From Gnetum montanum (lineage: Eukaryota > Streptophyta > Gnetopsida > Gnetales > Gnetaceae): DNA of 64,000 bases. Shown piece by piece: positions 11,901 through 22,309 of this stretch. The translations under genes were made by a program, and so were the position numbers. Within the stretch, counting starts at the first letter, position 1. The number at the start of each line of letters is the position of its first letter. The stretch is taken from the NCBI GenBank assembly GCA_015680685.1, contig MNCI01028301.1:1-64000 (forward strand), written 5' to 3'. Below the pieces are notes generated by a model. It ran no database searches, was not told the origin of the DNA, and was given only the letters and a program-made list of their open reading frames with translations.

Positions 11901-14900
11901 TATGTCTTGGCTGCTAGGGAGACATCTTGCCTACCAAGGCCAAAAATAAAGATGCTTGTTTTGAGTTCTAAAACCTTTGGATGGCTCCAAACAAGTCCCC
12001 ATAGATCCTTGAACTCCTTAAACTCATCAAAATGAGCCCAAAACACCCCCAAACATGCCAAAACACCTTGGAATCATCATCAAAAGGTCAACACAAGAAG
12101 ACACATAAACAAGACACACACATCCAAGATACATTGAGGATTACACAAGGGCTGGGTGATGTCCTCATCAAAGTCATCCTTTTCATAATATAATTCTTTT
12201 AGATCCCAATAATTGATTCAAGGAAAATTGTGTCATTGGTACTGCAATATGGCAACATTACGGGAAAATAAAGCTTGTAGCAGATATAACAAACCAATTC
12301 ATAGTGGAGAAGATGACCATTACACATATCTTCTTACAAATTGGCAATTAATGCAATTAATAATACTTGACATTTTGGAGTCTATAGCTTGTGTAAGATA
12401 TTGAAAATTGTCATAATCATCAGGGCAAAAAGGGCTAAGATTCTGACTTTCATTTAATATCATTCCTTTTCTTTGTGAGTTTTAGTTTTCCTATAAATTG
12501 TTAATGGAAAACTTTTTTTTTTGGCAGTAATTCTTAATTTTTTCCTTTTTTAATGTTGATGAACTTGTAGACTTCTCATTGCATAGGGTTTTGTTTTTGT
12601 AATGTTAGGAGGTTGCTTGTGAAAATTTGCTGAGGCATACATTCTGTTACTATTCATTTTGCAATCATTTATACTAATTTAAAAAGCTATATAAAACAAA
12701 AGACGTTATATTTATTTTCTATTTGTTTCAGGTTTTGGAAGCTTATACATGCCTCAAAACTGGTATGATCTGATATGTGAGAACCTTCCTTTACAATTTT
12801 AGAAATGCACGGCAGATTGATGCTGAATTATGTCATTAGCATGTCCATTTTCGGATATTATCTAATAATTACAATTATGATATACTTTGTATTTTAATTA
12901 ACAAGACTGGTTGAACTACTGATAATATCATTACCTTAGTAAATACAATAATTACATTTTCTTATTGACAATATAAATTTTTGAGTATTATATAACTAAC
13001 TAGGGTTACAAATTTGAAGAAAAGAAGGCTTATCTAACCTGGGAATACAGGTTGTGGGTTTAATTCCTGCCTTTGCCTCTATCCTGTTTATTAGGTCACA
13101 TCTGCCCTGCTGTGGTGAGCAGGTCTTACTAACAGCCTCTATGCCCATTTGCCCAAAAAGAAAACAAAAAAAAAAAAAAAAGGGGAGAAGGACTAANNNN
13201 NNNNNNNNNNNNNNNNNNNNNNNNNNNNNNNNNNNNNNNTTGTTGGCTTTGGCCAGTGACAATGACTTTGTGACCAACCTGGTGTGATTTCAGCAATCCA
13301 AAAAGGGTCTTGATAAGAAATGAATTCACAAATTATTTTTATCAATTCTTTGAGGTTTCCTTGATTTAAGTAACATGATATTTCCTGCATTGCATCAAAC
13401 CATATTATAAGTTTGTCAAACAGAAATAATAGGAGCAATATGCTACACTCATGAACATAATATAATTGCATCATGCTGACATTCTAGCATATAACTTAAG
13501 TGGACTAAGTGACAAATCTTTATGTTGCAGGCATGGAACTATACGTCACAATCATATCATACCCATAACATGTCAATTAAAAATCAAGTCTTGTATGATT
13601 CTGCATTATCTGAGTATTCGCATTGGTAGACATCTATTCAGCATGGTTCTGGGTCGTATACTCTGGCAACTTGGCTTAGAATCAAGTCCGTTATCATAGG
13701 GTATCATGAGGGTATTTGTTAATCTGCTTGATTAGTTGGTTTAATGATCACTGTAGCTTTTGCTAAGTGATGTGTCTGCTTATTTCTTAAACGATGGTTC
13801 AAAATGCTTAGGAGCTATAATAAAAAGAAGGGGACAGCTGATTCATTTGACATACATCTCTTGTCTTTAAAAAAGAAACTCTGAATGTTTCTATTTTGAT
13901 TATTTCAAAAATGGAATCAGTTTTGTCGGTATTTCGGCTTCAAGCCCAGATGAAAAATGAGGATGCCTAGTGTTGTCTGACAGCTAAGCATGAAAGTATT
14001 TTCAAATTCACTCGTGAGTTCTACTTTGAAGATTCATGTTAAAGTTAAGGCAGCCTCACAGCAAAACTTAGGTTGTTGTGTGAACTAAGCAGATCTAGGG
14101 TGGCCGTTGCCATGTTTTTATCAGAAATAAACAATATTTTCTAATTTTAGTGCAGCGGTCGAGGTAAAGAAGAAAGTCTATAATATATATTTCACATCGT
14201 AGAATAGAGGTACCTAAGCAGGTAACTGAGGGTGAAAGTCATGTAAGAAATTATATAATGCCAAAACAGGCTTTAATGTTATAGTTGAATAGAAAAATCA
14301 TCATCATCATCTTAGCCTTATCACAATAAACTGGGGCCTAGTTAAATATAACAATATTATTAGAAAATTAACACCTCTACTCCTTGATAGATGCAGCTGG
14401 TCATACACCATATGTGCAAATAAAATGACTTTAGTTAGTGTGATTTAACTACAGAAAACTATGACATCATGATACATTGTGGTTTAGACATAGATCTGAT
14501 GTTAACAGATATGACATTGAATACTGTCATACCATTCTATATGAGATTGTGAACTCATTGAGTTACTTTTGTGTATCTGACAACATTTTAGGGACCATCA
14601 TTTGGAGTGATGGTAAGGTGCTTGTTTCTCCAATCAAAGATCTGGGTTCAAGCCTGGGCGCAGCCACTCGAAGTAGTTAGGCTTTCGCTCATCTACTAAC
14701 CTTCCCAGGACCCTGCTTAGTGGGATGACTTCTGTGACTCTGGGTGATGATCCTTTGATCCCAACTGATAACATTTTGATGCTTAGCTTTAATCTTTGAT
14801 ATTTTCTGGTGGTTGATACTAAGAATTGTGAAGCCAGGATTCTTTTCATGATTTAAACTTCCTGAGCAAATGTCTGCCATTTGTTTTGCTTTCCAACTGC

Positions 14901-16223
14901 TACAGTCCATTTGTAGGATAGATTTCTTGCATTCAAAGTTTTCTAAGTTCCACGAGCAATTTAGTTGGGGTCTTCAGAACCATTGTCTATGGCGAACATT
15001 TGTAAATTTGTTTTATTTTCATCTTGCTGGTTTCTGGTTGCTTTCCTACTTGTATTTGAACACTAATGTTTACACCCTTATACAAGCTCAAATTTTACAG
15101 GATATATATACATTTTTTTCAAAGCATTCCACATGTTCCTCATGTCTGGGAGTCTGGGAGAAAATAAAAACTTTGAAGAAAGTAATGGTTTTCTGATTCC
15201 AATAAAATATTCATATGAAATAGCAAAAAGTACTACCACATTTAAAATCCAAAATTCCACTTTTTAAATGCATGTCATCTCAGTGCTGAACAACTAATGT
15301 GAAGGTGACTTAATCAACTTGTATTCGTTTTAATACTGTGTGGCATTGGGTATTACAATGGTGAATTTCAAATCGGTTGGAGAGCCAACTCACATTTTAT
15401 AGCATGTAGTTGAAATTAAAATGCAGAATGGAGATGCACAAAAATAGAAGTAAAATAAAAATGTTATTTCTGTAACCTAGCTTGATTTGGTGCCACTGAA
15501 AGATAATTTTTACCTTAATGGATTGAAAATCTAAATCTAATTACAAAACTGCGTGCTGAATTTAGAAATCATTAGGTTTTTTGAACGGTTTCTATTTTAT
15601 GGGGTTACATTGACGCACTAATTTTATTGCAAAAATTACATTGCAGTAGAGAGCACGAAAAATAAATTAGTTAGTTTACATTTGGAGTACTACACTAATA
15701 TTGATAAAATTTATGCAAGAAAATGTTTGCATATCTTGATTGCATTATGTTTTTCCTTTCTCTCAGGTCCAAATACTGGAGCCGCATCATGTAATTATTA
15801 TGTTCTCCCTGATAAAGCTGTATGATTTGCTTTAAAGGATTACGTGTCCTTCTAATCTATTAATATTTTTTTATCATCCCCTTGGTGCTACCATTTTTCT
15901 CTATCGATTTAATACTTTCATGGACAGACTCATATGTGCATTATGGAAGGGGTTGTACGTGTAAAGGATTTGGACATACAAATTCTATATTAGTCATGAT
16001 GCCTTTTGCGCTCATTGTTCTTGGAACCCTTTCTTTTGGGGGATTTCGAGCCGTCAAGTAAGGATACTGTATTTAATTTATTCTTTACAATCTTCATATA
16101 TAACCCAATAAATGTTTTTTTGAAGACCATTATCCTGTTTATGTACTAAAAAGCTATTGTACTGGCAGGTTGTACAAGGAGCAAAGACAAACATATCCCT
16201 CCTCAAATCCTTTTCTTCCATGA
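5996..16223 (+). CDS. small J-domain (DnaJ-like) membrane protein, six exons
   Basis: Coding exons: 5996-6061, 6651-6743, 12732-12762, 15767-15790, 15928-16057 and 16169-16223. All introns are GT..AG and phases agree, giving 399 nt including TGA, or 132 residues. The start is the first in-frame ATG after a stop at 5942. The N-terminus reads MLPSQAKRLLGFP. A short J-domain core follows, with AYKKMAWDCHPDRFP carrying the HPD tripeptide at residues 35-37 that stimulates Hsp70 ATPase. Then come FKLVLEAYTCLKTG, a low-complexity link, a hydrophobic segment (about residues 92-111, MMPFALIVLGTLSFGGF) and a tail ending SSNPFLP. This layout resembles a plant family annotated as chaperone DnaJ-domain superfamily proteins; a C-terminal membrane anchor facing Hsp70 in the cytosol is inferred. 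The exon-4 choice rests on phase and splice sites alone. The coding sequence itself has no lesion, unlike everything around it. Confidence 0.82.
6062..6650 (+). other. intron 1 of the J-domain gene
   Basis: Begins GTAATT after codon 22 and ends TCAATCAG before GTAAAAGAAGC. It is 589 bp and AT-rich with no gene or repeat seen. Confidence 0.75.
7397..8275 (-). repeat. LTR 1 of element G (3' end in element orientation)
   Basis: On the plus strand it starts TGATGCAGAGCC and ends GATGTCCTTATCA, giving TG...CA ends in both readings. It shares long stretches with 9422-10201 and 11349-12180, for example 'GAGGAGCCAAGCTCAACTCA' at 7549. It carries additional short repeats of a GAGACGTCTTGG type around 7870-8030. 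Confidence 0.85.
8276..8289 (-). other. polypurine tract next to LTR 1 of element G
   Basis: The minus strand reads AAGGGTGGGTGAA immediately before the LTR; the second copy lies at 10202-10214. Confidence 0.65.
8302..8805 (-). CDS. open frame of unknown function in element G, internal copy 1
   Basis: 167 codons open on the minus strand, next to the polypurine tract. The C-terminal 120 or so residues are nearly the same as in the second internal region (10246-10695), for example EMPLIFEHRARRPTP and FLCHFCAGLSHHGDA. No family was recognised. Because the two copies come from one tandem event, their similarity does not prove coding selection; the region may be an untranslated 3' part of the element. 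Confidence 0.35.
   Translation of the reverse strand: MHKSHMNEKKFVCATVQNWVLMVVVYWLILLGTCVSAGLKFVLARRCWKNKEYQLATSREMPLIFEHRARRPTPWIDANNYFSRFLCHFCAGLSHHGDAREAFQGDARMKKAWWGVRTSLHKQGKLKTKTSKDTHAHVSDALSLDCYAKCDGLESWGHGAFKVVKGH
9164..9481 (-). pseudogene. protease-like fragment of element G, internal copy 1
   Basis: The frame includes HSLSVLINGGAQENVISTK and HPNLYKVHC then a stop, matching the longer frame at 10712-11284. The active-site aspartate of the D-[TSG]-G type motif is replaced by N here (LINGGA against LIDGGA in copy 2). The frame runs back through the primer site into the LTR, so its true start is uncertain. Confidence 0.55.
9407..9418 (-). other. primer binding site (tRNA-iMet type) of element G, copy 1
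   Basis: The minus strand reads TGGTATCAGAGC, three bases from the LTR end; this is the usual plant initiator-methionine tRNA primer match. Confidence 0.85.
9422..10201 (-). repeat. LTR 2 (shared middle LTR) of element G
   Basis: Starts TGATGTGGAGCC and ends TGTTCTCATCA on the plus strand, bounded by a primer site on one side and a polypurine tract on the other, so it serves both internal regions. Confidence 0.85.
10246..10695 (-). CDS. open frame of unknown function in element G, internal copy 2
   Basis: 149 codons open on the minus strand, homologous to 8302-8805. Shared runs include EMPLVFEHRARRPTP and FLCHFCAGLSHHGDA. No known family recognised; the caution given for copy 1 applies. Confidence 0.35.
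   Translation of the reverse strand: MCYYLILGVDGSGILVDTFGHLRKCWAEICIGKAMLENKEDQFAASREMPLVFEHRARRPTPLINANNYFSKFLCHFCAGLSHHGDAREAFQGDAQMKKAWWGMRTSLHEQGKLKTKTSNDTHSCVSDALGLDCCAKCDGLESWGHGAF
10712..11284 (-). CDS. retropepsin-like protease fragment of element G, internal copy 2
   Basis: 190 codons open. The frame carries HSLSVLIDGGAQNNVIS (aspartyl protease active-site region, D-G-G), then HPNPYKVHWL, IGDFHGQILCDVLPID and LIFGRPWNYD. The order IDGG / HPxPYK / CDVxP / GRPW is characteristic of Ty3/gypsy gag-pol proteases. It is followed by unassigned sequence, and no reverse transcriptase follows. Protease normally cleaves the gag-pol polyprotein; here it is the only recognisable enzyme of the element. 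Confidence 0.7.
   Translation of the reverse strand: MLDMLVPMKMLEERVLFRAHFDVKGHSLSVLIDGGAQNNVISTKVVKSLHLATIPHPNPYKVHWLMHNHYNQVKEQCLIDYSIGDFHGQILCDVLPIDCSNLIFGRPWNYDNKAIFDGENNSWIVRQDNHKFRLLSTIVDNEVGNLNPLLTLPSCKENIRVNAICDDKIFFDAKENVFDMDAITDCVSLI
11334..11345 (-). other. primer binding site (tRNA-iMet type) of element G, copy 2
   Basis: The minus strand reads TGGTATCAGAGC just inside LTR 3, identical to the first copy. Confidence 0.85.
11349..12180 (-). repeat. LTR 3 of element G (5' end in element orientation)
   Basis: On the plus strand starts TGGTGTGGAGCC and ends GATGTCCTCATCA, followed by AAGTC, the presumed target duplication. Confidence 0.85.
13015..13184 (+). repeat. possible SINE with A-rich tail
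   Basis: A pol III B-box-like run, GGTTGTGGGTTTAATTCC, occurs near 13051, and the unit ends in a long A run (13167-13182) just before the assembly gap. The A box is not clear. A tRNA-derived SINE is the likely explanation. Confidence 0.35.
13197..13239. other. assembly gap
   Basis: 43 N, directly after an A-rich/G-rich tract that may have stopped sequencing. Confidence 0.95.
14596..14760 (+). repeat. possible tRNA-derived SINE
   Basis: An A-box-like TGATGGTAAGGTGC is followed about 30 bases on by GGGTTCAAGCCTGGGC, a good B box (GGTTCRANNC). The spacing matches a tRNA-type promoter. No A-rich tail is obvious. An isolated decayed tRNA gene is an alternative. Confidence 0.45.
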
Positions 16224-16627
16224 GATTTAAAGAAAAAGAATTAAAAAAAAAAAACAAAAAGAACAAAAAACTTGCTGTTATTATTTTTTTGGAGCAGATT
16301 CATAATTTCTTTATGCATTTTTTTGGCTAGAACTCTCTGTTGAATCTGAACACGGTGCTCCATGTTACTAACGTGGTCATTTAATTGCTGCTGTAGTGTT
16401 AACTTTCATAGCTTGGCATATCGTTGATGCTTCTAGAGATGTAATTTATAAACCCAAATTGGATGATACTTTTTGTTGTCAACTATGAAAGTTTATCATA
16501 ATACCAGGATTGACTTGAGTGGTTAATTATATTCTTCTTAGGGAAGAGATTGTCAATTTGAGTCATGGTTTCAAATGTGATTTTACAAGTCTCTTTATGG
16601 TCTTGAGTTGTACAAATTTATCATTTT
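16224..16627 (+). other. 3' flank of the J-domain gene
   Basis: A- and T-rich sequence immediately after the TGA, probably including the 3' UTR. No clear polyadenylation signal was assigned and no coding sequence is seen. Confidence 0.4.
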
Positions 16628-16855
16628 TTTTAAATAACTTAGTGTAGTCCACTAGAATTAAACTTTTGACGTGGACTTGGTTTTTTAGACTCTTACCACT
16701 AAGCTAAAATCTCATTATAGTCGAAATTGTTACCATATAACAATGAGGTGTTAACCTAGTGGTATAACTCAACATAGCTTACTAGAATCAAATGTTTGAT
16801 CTAGGTTTTCCAAACTCTTACCATTAAGCTAATGTTTCATTATAGTTACAATTAT
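16628..16855 (+). repeat. dimeric tRNA-like repeat, left copy
   Basis: Two units of roughly 110 bp share CCACTAGAATTAAAC / TTACTAGAATCAAAT, ACTCTTACCA.TAAGCTAA and TTCATTATAGT. Between them lies GTTAACCTAGTGGTATAA, close to a pol III A box, with GTTTGATCTAGG downstream as a decayed B box. A related dimer lies at 39575-39800. A tRNA-derived SINE dimer is likely. Confidence 0.45.
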
Positions 16856-16860
16856 ATATA

Positions 16861-17732
16861 TGATAAAATTCATTAAGTCAAATGATGTGATATTGTATCC
16901 ACAATATCATATAGATGATATCATAGCTCTACTTACATCATTGTAGATATGATGTAGTGGGTCTTGGTCATAACTATAAATACCAACCAACCATCATATT
17001 GTTGGGACAACTTTTGCGTAACACTTAGTGAAATTTTTGTAGTTTCTTTTCGTGAGTTAGTTAGAGTTAGAAGTGACTGCTTGCAGTGTGGTAACTAACA
17101 ATTGTATGGAGTCTTTATTCTAGTGGATTGTATCTAGACACAATTCACTATCAACAATAAAGATCGAGATTGTTTCTTACCATTGCAACATTTTACTTTG
17201 TTTACTTAGATTAATTTTACTTTTCAGCATGTTCACTTTGATTTAGTTCTTTACATTTGCTAAGTACTTTATTTTTCCAATGTCCGTTAGTAGGGCATTA
17301 TATGTATGACTAGTTTTGAGTGTAAGTGTAATCATTTGGTAACCTAGTAGTGACTTCACTTGATTTACTTAGTAGTGGATTCACTTGGTAATCTTAGTAA
17401 TGATTGCATGAGCCTAAGGCATGCACAAGAAGTTAGGAACAAATGCTTATCGCCATAGGCTAAGATAGGTTTACATTTTTGTTGTCACTTAGATTTAGAT
17501 TTTATGCTCATTTTCCTTTATGGAAACACTTAGGGTTAAATTAGAGCCAACAACATCATGATATCATATGTCTCATCGAGAATTAAACTATATTATTTGC
17601 ACTTCACTAGCTCACCGTGAGAAGATAATGATCACAAACCAATTACCAACCACTAGCATACTTACATTATTGATCCACAGATTATGATCTTGACTTGTAT
17701 GGTGAAGTGTTGGAATACCCAATTGCTCATCC
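16861..17732 (+). repeat. 5' LTR of element B
   Basis: Starts TGATAAAATTCATTAAGTC and ends TTGCTCATC next to the primer site. The U3 part has hairpins such as GATATTGT-ATCC-ACAATATC (around 16892), then TATAAATA at 16975-16982. Relative to the 3' LTR a segment near the end is missing. Confidence 0.85.
16975..16982 (+). promoter_or_regulatory. TATA box in 5' LTR of element B
   Basis: TATAAATA; the matching site in the 3' LTR is at 38666-38673. Confidence 0.6.
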
Positions 17733-17752
17733 TCAGTGCTGTTGTCAGTGAT
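17732..17752 (+). other. decayed primer binding site (tRNA-Asp type) of element B
   Basis: TCAGTGCTGTTGTCAGTGA matches the expected tRNA-Asp complement (TTGGCGCCGTTGCCGGGGA) at 13 of 19 positions. All differences but one are transitions, consistent with cytosine deamination. Confidence 0.6.
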
Positions 17753-17874
17753 GTATCAATGTTTGCTTAGTAGTTGATTTTATAGAGTTTGTTGTATTCA
17801 TCATTACAATGTTTATCTTTCACACTTGAATTAATTCTTTTAACATACACACTTAAGAGTATCAAAAACACAAT

Positions 17875-20395
17875 ATGGCTTCCACACTTAAGGAGAAATC
17901 ACCATCTACCAATGAAATTCATAAGAGTTATGACAAAGGATATGATGAAGAAAATTTGAATGCACCCATGCAAACTAGAATCTACTATGCTTATATTGAT
18001 TCATATTACCTTGATTTTACATGTCTTTCACCAGGATGAATAGCTAAGGTGGAGAGATTTACAAGGCAACATCATTTTGCCTCCACAACATTCTACACCA
18101 TCGATGTTACAAGCAACCCTCATATGGTCATATCTTGGCCATGTGCAGGAAGGGTACCACATTACAAAGTACATGACCTGACCATACTACCAAAGAAGCT
18201 CAAGTAAAAAGGGATGTTGCTATAGAAACAAGACATGAGCTTGATAAAGGAAAGAGAGTATCATAAATGGTTGTCCTAGAGGAAAGAGATGATGCAATGT
18301 TCCATGTAGAGAACTTTTATCAAATTCATGAATCTCAATCTCAAACACTTGTTATCCATATCGAAGATCTCATCAAGATACAATTACATTCAGCTCTTGT
18401 AGAAACACTCAAAGGACATAAGGAAGCCTTCACACTTAGGAGGAATCCAAGGGCTAGAACCTTCACTAAATCAAAAAGGGATGAATTAAGGATCCATGGA
18501 AGAAGAACTAGTTGGCACCATTCTCCAACTTCTTCTTTTTCATCCTCATACTCATCTAGAGATTATGACAAGAGAGAAAGAAGTACGAGGGATCATGATA
18601 GGAAAAGGTAAAGGGATCTTGAGAGACATGAGCATCGAAGAAGACATCTTGGTGAAGAAGAGGATAATTACAAGAAAAGAAGAAACAAGATCAGGCATGA
18701 AGAAAGAGAGCATTATGAGCAACGAAGGGGTCATAACTACAAAAGAGTCTATGAACTCGATGATCATGAAGAAGCCCTACTGGCCACTCGTAATATGATT
18801 AATATTAGAGAAGCAATGTATATCCTTACTAAGCATGTAAGGGATAGTTGCATCAAGCGACTAGATATGAATAACATTTTCAAGTTTGAAGGTGGATACA
18901 ATGTAGATCCATAACATCATCTTCAAGTCTTCCACGATGCTTATGCCCTTCAGAACATTGAGAATGATTAACAAAAATTGAAGTTGTTTCCCAGAACACT
19001 CATTAAGGAAGTAGAGAGTTGGTATAGATTGTTAGAACTAGAATCAATCCAAAGATGGAGTACCATGTTGGATTTCTTTAATGACAAGTATCAAACTTGT
19101 TCTAGAGTGTCTAATTTGAGAAAACAAATTCAAGGATGGAAGCAAGGAACACATGAATTCCTTGATGCAGTAATGGATAGGTACTATTCATTATTGCATA
19201 GATGCCTAGGCCATGGATTTTCTCAAAGGAAATAACTTAGACATATCATTGATGGGTTAAGGAACAAGACTAGAGAAACTCTTGGGGTATATGTCCAAGG
19301 TAGGTTATCAGAAATGACAGCCCATCAAATTCAAAAATTGATAGACTATGTGGCCAAAGAGGAAGAAGAATTAAAGAAAAGAGAATTAGATGAAAAGTAC
19401 AATCGAGATTTTGCAATAAGAAAAAGGAATATAAGAATATGCAAGGACAAGAAGAAGAAACTTTGGAGGATACAATTAAGAGAAAAACTCTACCCATCCA
19501 AAAATCAATCAATGACATTGCCTCTAAGGTAGAGAAAATATGGGATTTCATGGATGAAGAATTTGCTATTGTATTCAAGATAGTAGAGAAAATATTGAAC
19601 AAGCTTTGAACAAAAACAAAGAAAGGAAGAAAAGAAGAGATATTGGAAGAGAAAACTACAAACATAAAGAAAAAGTTGTTGTAGTTGAAGAATTGACAGA
19701 CTCAAGTTTGGAAGATGAAGAAGGATGCAAAGTGTGCCAATATGAACATCCTAAAGGATGTTATCTTGATATGACCCACTTATAAGAATCTAGGGTATAC
19801 GCACTTAATCCTAGATTTTTCAAGAAGCAGATGTCACGATGACTACCTTACTCATAAGGTAACTTTCAACAACCCTACCAACCATCATATTATCTAAGCG
19901 AAGCCTATCCTTAATCACAGGAATAATATCAGCAATAGTGGCAACAACCATAAGTGTTGGGTTTGCCACCACCAAGGTAATAGTATCCATATAGGTAACT
20001 GAGTCCTTATCGATATTATGTTCAATGTCCAATCACTCTGGGAAATGCTTCAGTCCATGCCTCCTCTCACTACTATCCACCAAAGTATCATGGATCCACT
20101 ACTTTGCGAATGGATCCCAATTCTTATGCACACCAACCAATAATTAGTTTAGCAGTTTAAGCTCTGAACTCCCTACAACCAGTGTCATCACTAGTTATGC
20201 AAGGAGAATTGCCAACACAACTATATCAAAAGAGTGCTACTAGGGTGGTTAATACACAAGAAGATGTCATGGTAAATGAACCTAGATCTAGGAAACGTTC
20301 ATTTTTCAGAACAAGTTTAGAAAGGGTTCAAAGGATGGGGACTTCACCTACAGCCATCCCATCTACACATACTCCTTAAGGAAACACTACGCTTT
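17875..20395 (+). pseudogene. gag remnant of element B
   Basis: The frame starts MASTLKEKSPS at 17875 and carries RIYYAYIDSYYLDFTCLSPG, matching IVYTHPDEYIPNFTFIL of element D. An R/S/D/K-rich stretch follows (18490-18800), then a capsid-like part (LKLFPRTLIKEVESWYRLLE at about 18978, LHRCLGHGFSQ at about 19195). A zinc knuckle CKVCQYEHPKGC lies at about 19726, followed by a P/Q/Y-rich tail. At least ten stops or frame changes interrupt it. Confidence 0.75.
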
Positions 20396-20399
20396 CACA

Positions 20400-20880
20400 T
20401 TCTACAGACCTAAATTTAACCACTATCATGCTCAGTCAAATTGTGATGCATTGGATTAAAGTAGAATCACCTACCAAAAAGAGAACATATCTTAGAAGTT
20501 CCTTAGTATATCTCCAGATAGTAGGACATAGACCTTGCAAGGCTCTACTAAATTCTAGGTTAAGAGTAAATTTTATTTCAGAAGATATCTACAAAGCTTG
20601 ACATCTTCCTGCATTGCAGAAAAGCAACATTTGGGTAGCGCTTGCATATTAATCAATCACTTTTTCACTTGGACAGGTGGAGGATGTCATCACCATCATA
20701 AGCGGCTAGTCTTATCCTACTAACTTAGTCATACATGTCAGGAAAAATAAGGGAGAATTTACTATAATCATGGGAAGAGCATGACTTACCACTATGGATG
20801 CTAAGCTTGGAATCAGAGACTTGTCCTTGGAAATCTCTAAGGAAAATGAAGTTGAAATCATATAGTGACATCGAGTTCCA
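20400..20880 (+). pseudogene. protease region remnant of element B
   Basis: Matches the protease frames of C, D and E: CKALLNSRLRVNFISEDIYK in place of the DSGSGVNLIS active-site run, then LGQVEDVITIISG and FTIIMGRA. The catalytic aspartate is replaced (LLNS), so it would be inactive even if translated. Confidence 0.65.
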
Positions 20881-21419
20881 TGTATTGCATACAACGATAA
20901 TAGGTGCAATTGTGTGTAGAAAATTTGGGCCATAAAAAATAATGCCATCACATCATGTAATAGATGTATAGAAGATATGTATGTACAAAAGTGTTTGTGT
21001 GTAGTAGCCACCTAACAAAAAGGCACCCAGTGGCTAATACCTAAAGAGAAGAAAAATATAATATATGTATGGAACCTACAAGTAGAATCACAACTGCCTA
21101 TGTAGAAGAAATTGATAAGTTGGAATAGTTTAAAAGACAACCTCCTCACGTCGAGTCATTTCAAGAAGAATATATTGAATGGGAAAGACTAGAGATGCAA
21201 TAGACACATGAACTAGAACCCTTAGAACTAAAAAGCCTACTGAATACAATTGAATATGCTTTTATGAAAAATAAGAAACAAGTACTTATAAATGCCAAAC
21301 TTGATAAGAAAAAAAGAAAAAATTACTAGAAGTGGTAAATAAATGGCCAATTGCATTTGCATGGTCCTATGATGAGATCAATGGAATTGACCCATGTATA
21401 TGACAACATTGAATCTATA

Positions 21420-22300
21420 CAGATCTAGCTATCAAACCACACAACCAACCTCAAAGAAGGTTAAACCCAAAGCTTAAAGAAGTTGTCAAAGAAGAGTTAT
21501 AAAAATTGTTGAAAGTAGCATTTATCTATCTAATAGTAGATAGTGAATGGGTTAGCCAATTAGTCATGGTACTAAAGAAGGATGGTAAATGGAGGTTTTG
21601 TATTGATTTCAGATTATTAAACATGGCAACATTCAAGGACCATTTTTCTCTGTCATTTGTTACCCAAGTCTTAGATGCTATACTAGGACACCAATATTAT
21701 AGCTTTCTAGCTAGTTATAGAGGGTGCAATTAAATATGCATTCCACTAGAAGACCAAGAAAAGACCACATTTACCAATCCATGAGGGACATTTGGATACA
21801 AGCATATGTCCTTTAGTTTGTGTATTACACCTGCTACATTCTAGAGACTTGTGTTCAACATCTTCTAGAAGAAAATTGACAATGGGGTTGAAGTCTTTAT
21901 GGATAACTTCTCCACATATGAGCTAGATTTTAAACAAGCCTTGGACTATTTAAAGTAGGTACTAAAGAGATGCATAGAAACCAATCTAAAGCTCAATTGG
22001 CATAGAAGCTATTTAATGATTTAAGATGGCATAGTTCTAGGACATAAAGTATCTCATAAGGAAATAGAGGTAATCCAGAGAAGATTAGAGTCATCCAAAA
22101 CATCAGTTATAAGCCATAAAGAATTAAAGATGTTAGATCATTTCTTGGCCATATAGGATATTATAGAAGATTTATTGAAAATTTTTCAAAAATTACAAAA
22201 CTGCTAGTAGAACTCATAAAGAAAGATGCACCATTCCACTAGACAAAACTATGTGAGAAGGCATTTGAGACATTAAAACAAAAAATAATTGAAACACTAA
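21420..22300 (+). pseudogene. reverse transcriptase remnant of element B
   Basis: Includes SEWVSQLVMVLKKDGKWRFC, IDFRLLNMATFKDHFSL and EVFMDNFSTYE. The last corresponds to the catalytic FMDDFS motif with the second D changed to N. Stops occur at about 21731 and later. The FMDDFSxY form is typical of the Athila/Tat lineage. Confidence 0.8.
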
Positions 22301-22309
22301 TCCTTTGAG

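Larger units (their letters stand above)
7397..12180 (-). mobile_element. non-autonomous LTR retrotransposon G, three LTRs in tandem
   Basis: Three related LTRs (7397-8275, 9422-10201, 11349-12180) alternate with two internal regions of about 1.15 kb. The element reads on the minus strand. Each internal region starts, next to its LTR, with a primer site whose complement is TGGTATCAGAGC, matching the 3' end of plant initiator tRNA-Met. Each ends with a purine tract of the AGGGTGGGAGAGA type next to the following LTR. The flanks are AAGTT (7392-7396) and AAGTC (12181-12185), a one-mismatch 5-bp target duplication. The internal region encodes only a protease-like fragment and one further frame; gag, RT and integrase are absent. 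The tandem form probably arose by unequal recombination. Confidence 0.85.
6744..12731 (+). other. intron 2 of the J-domain gene, expanded by an LTR element
   Basis: Begins GTATTT and ends TTGTTTCAG. Of its 5988 bp, 4784 bp are the inserted element G (7397-12180) on the opposite strand. The remaining parts (6744-7396 and 12181-12731) show no coding sequence. Confidence 0.8.
12763..15766 (+). other. intron 3 of the J-domain gene
   Basis: Begins GTATGATC and ends TTTCTCTCAG. It contains a 43-base run of N (13197-13239) and two tRNA-like short repeats (about 13015-13184 and 14596-14760). The rest (12763-13010, 13240-14595, 14760-15766) shows no coding sequence or repeat. Confidence 0.7.

Noticed and set aside
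13532-13699. Candidate coding exon after TTTATGTTGCAG with a 77-codon open frame
   Set aside because: Joined in phase to exon 3 it meets a stop after about a dozen codons, whereas 15767-15790 joins in phase on both sides and leads into the membrane segment and tail.
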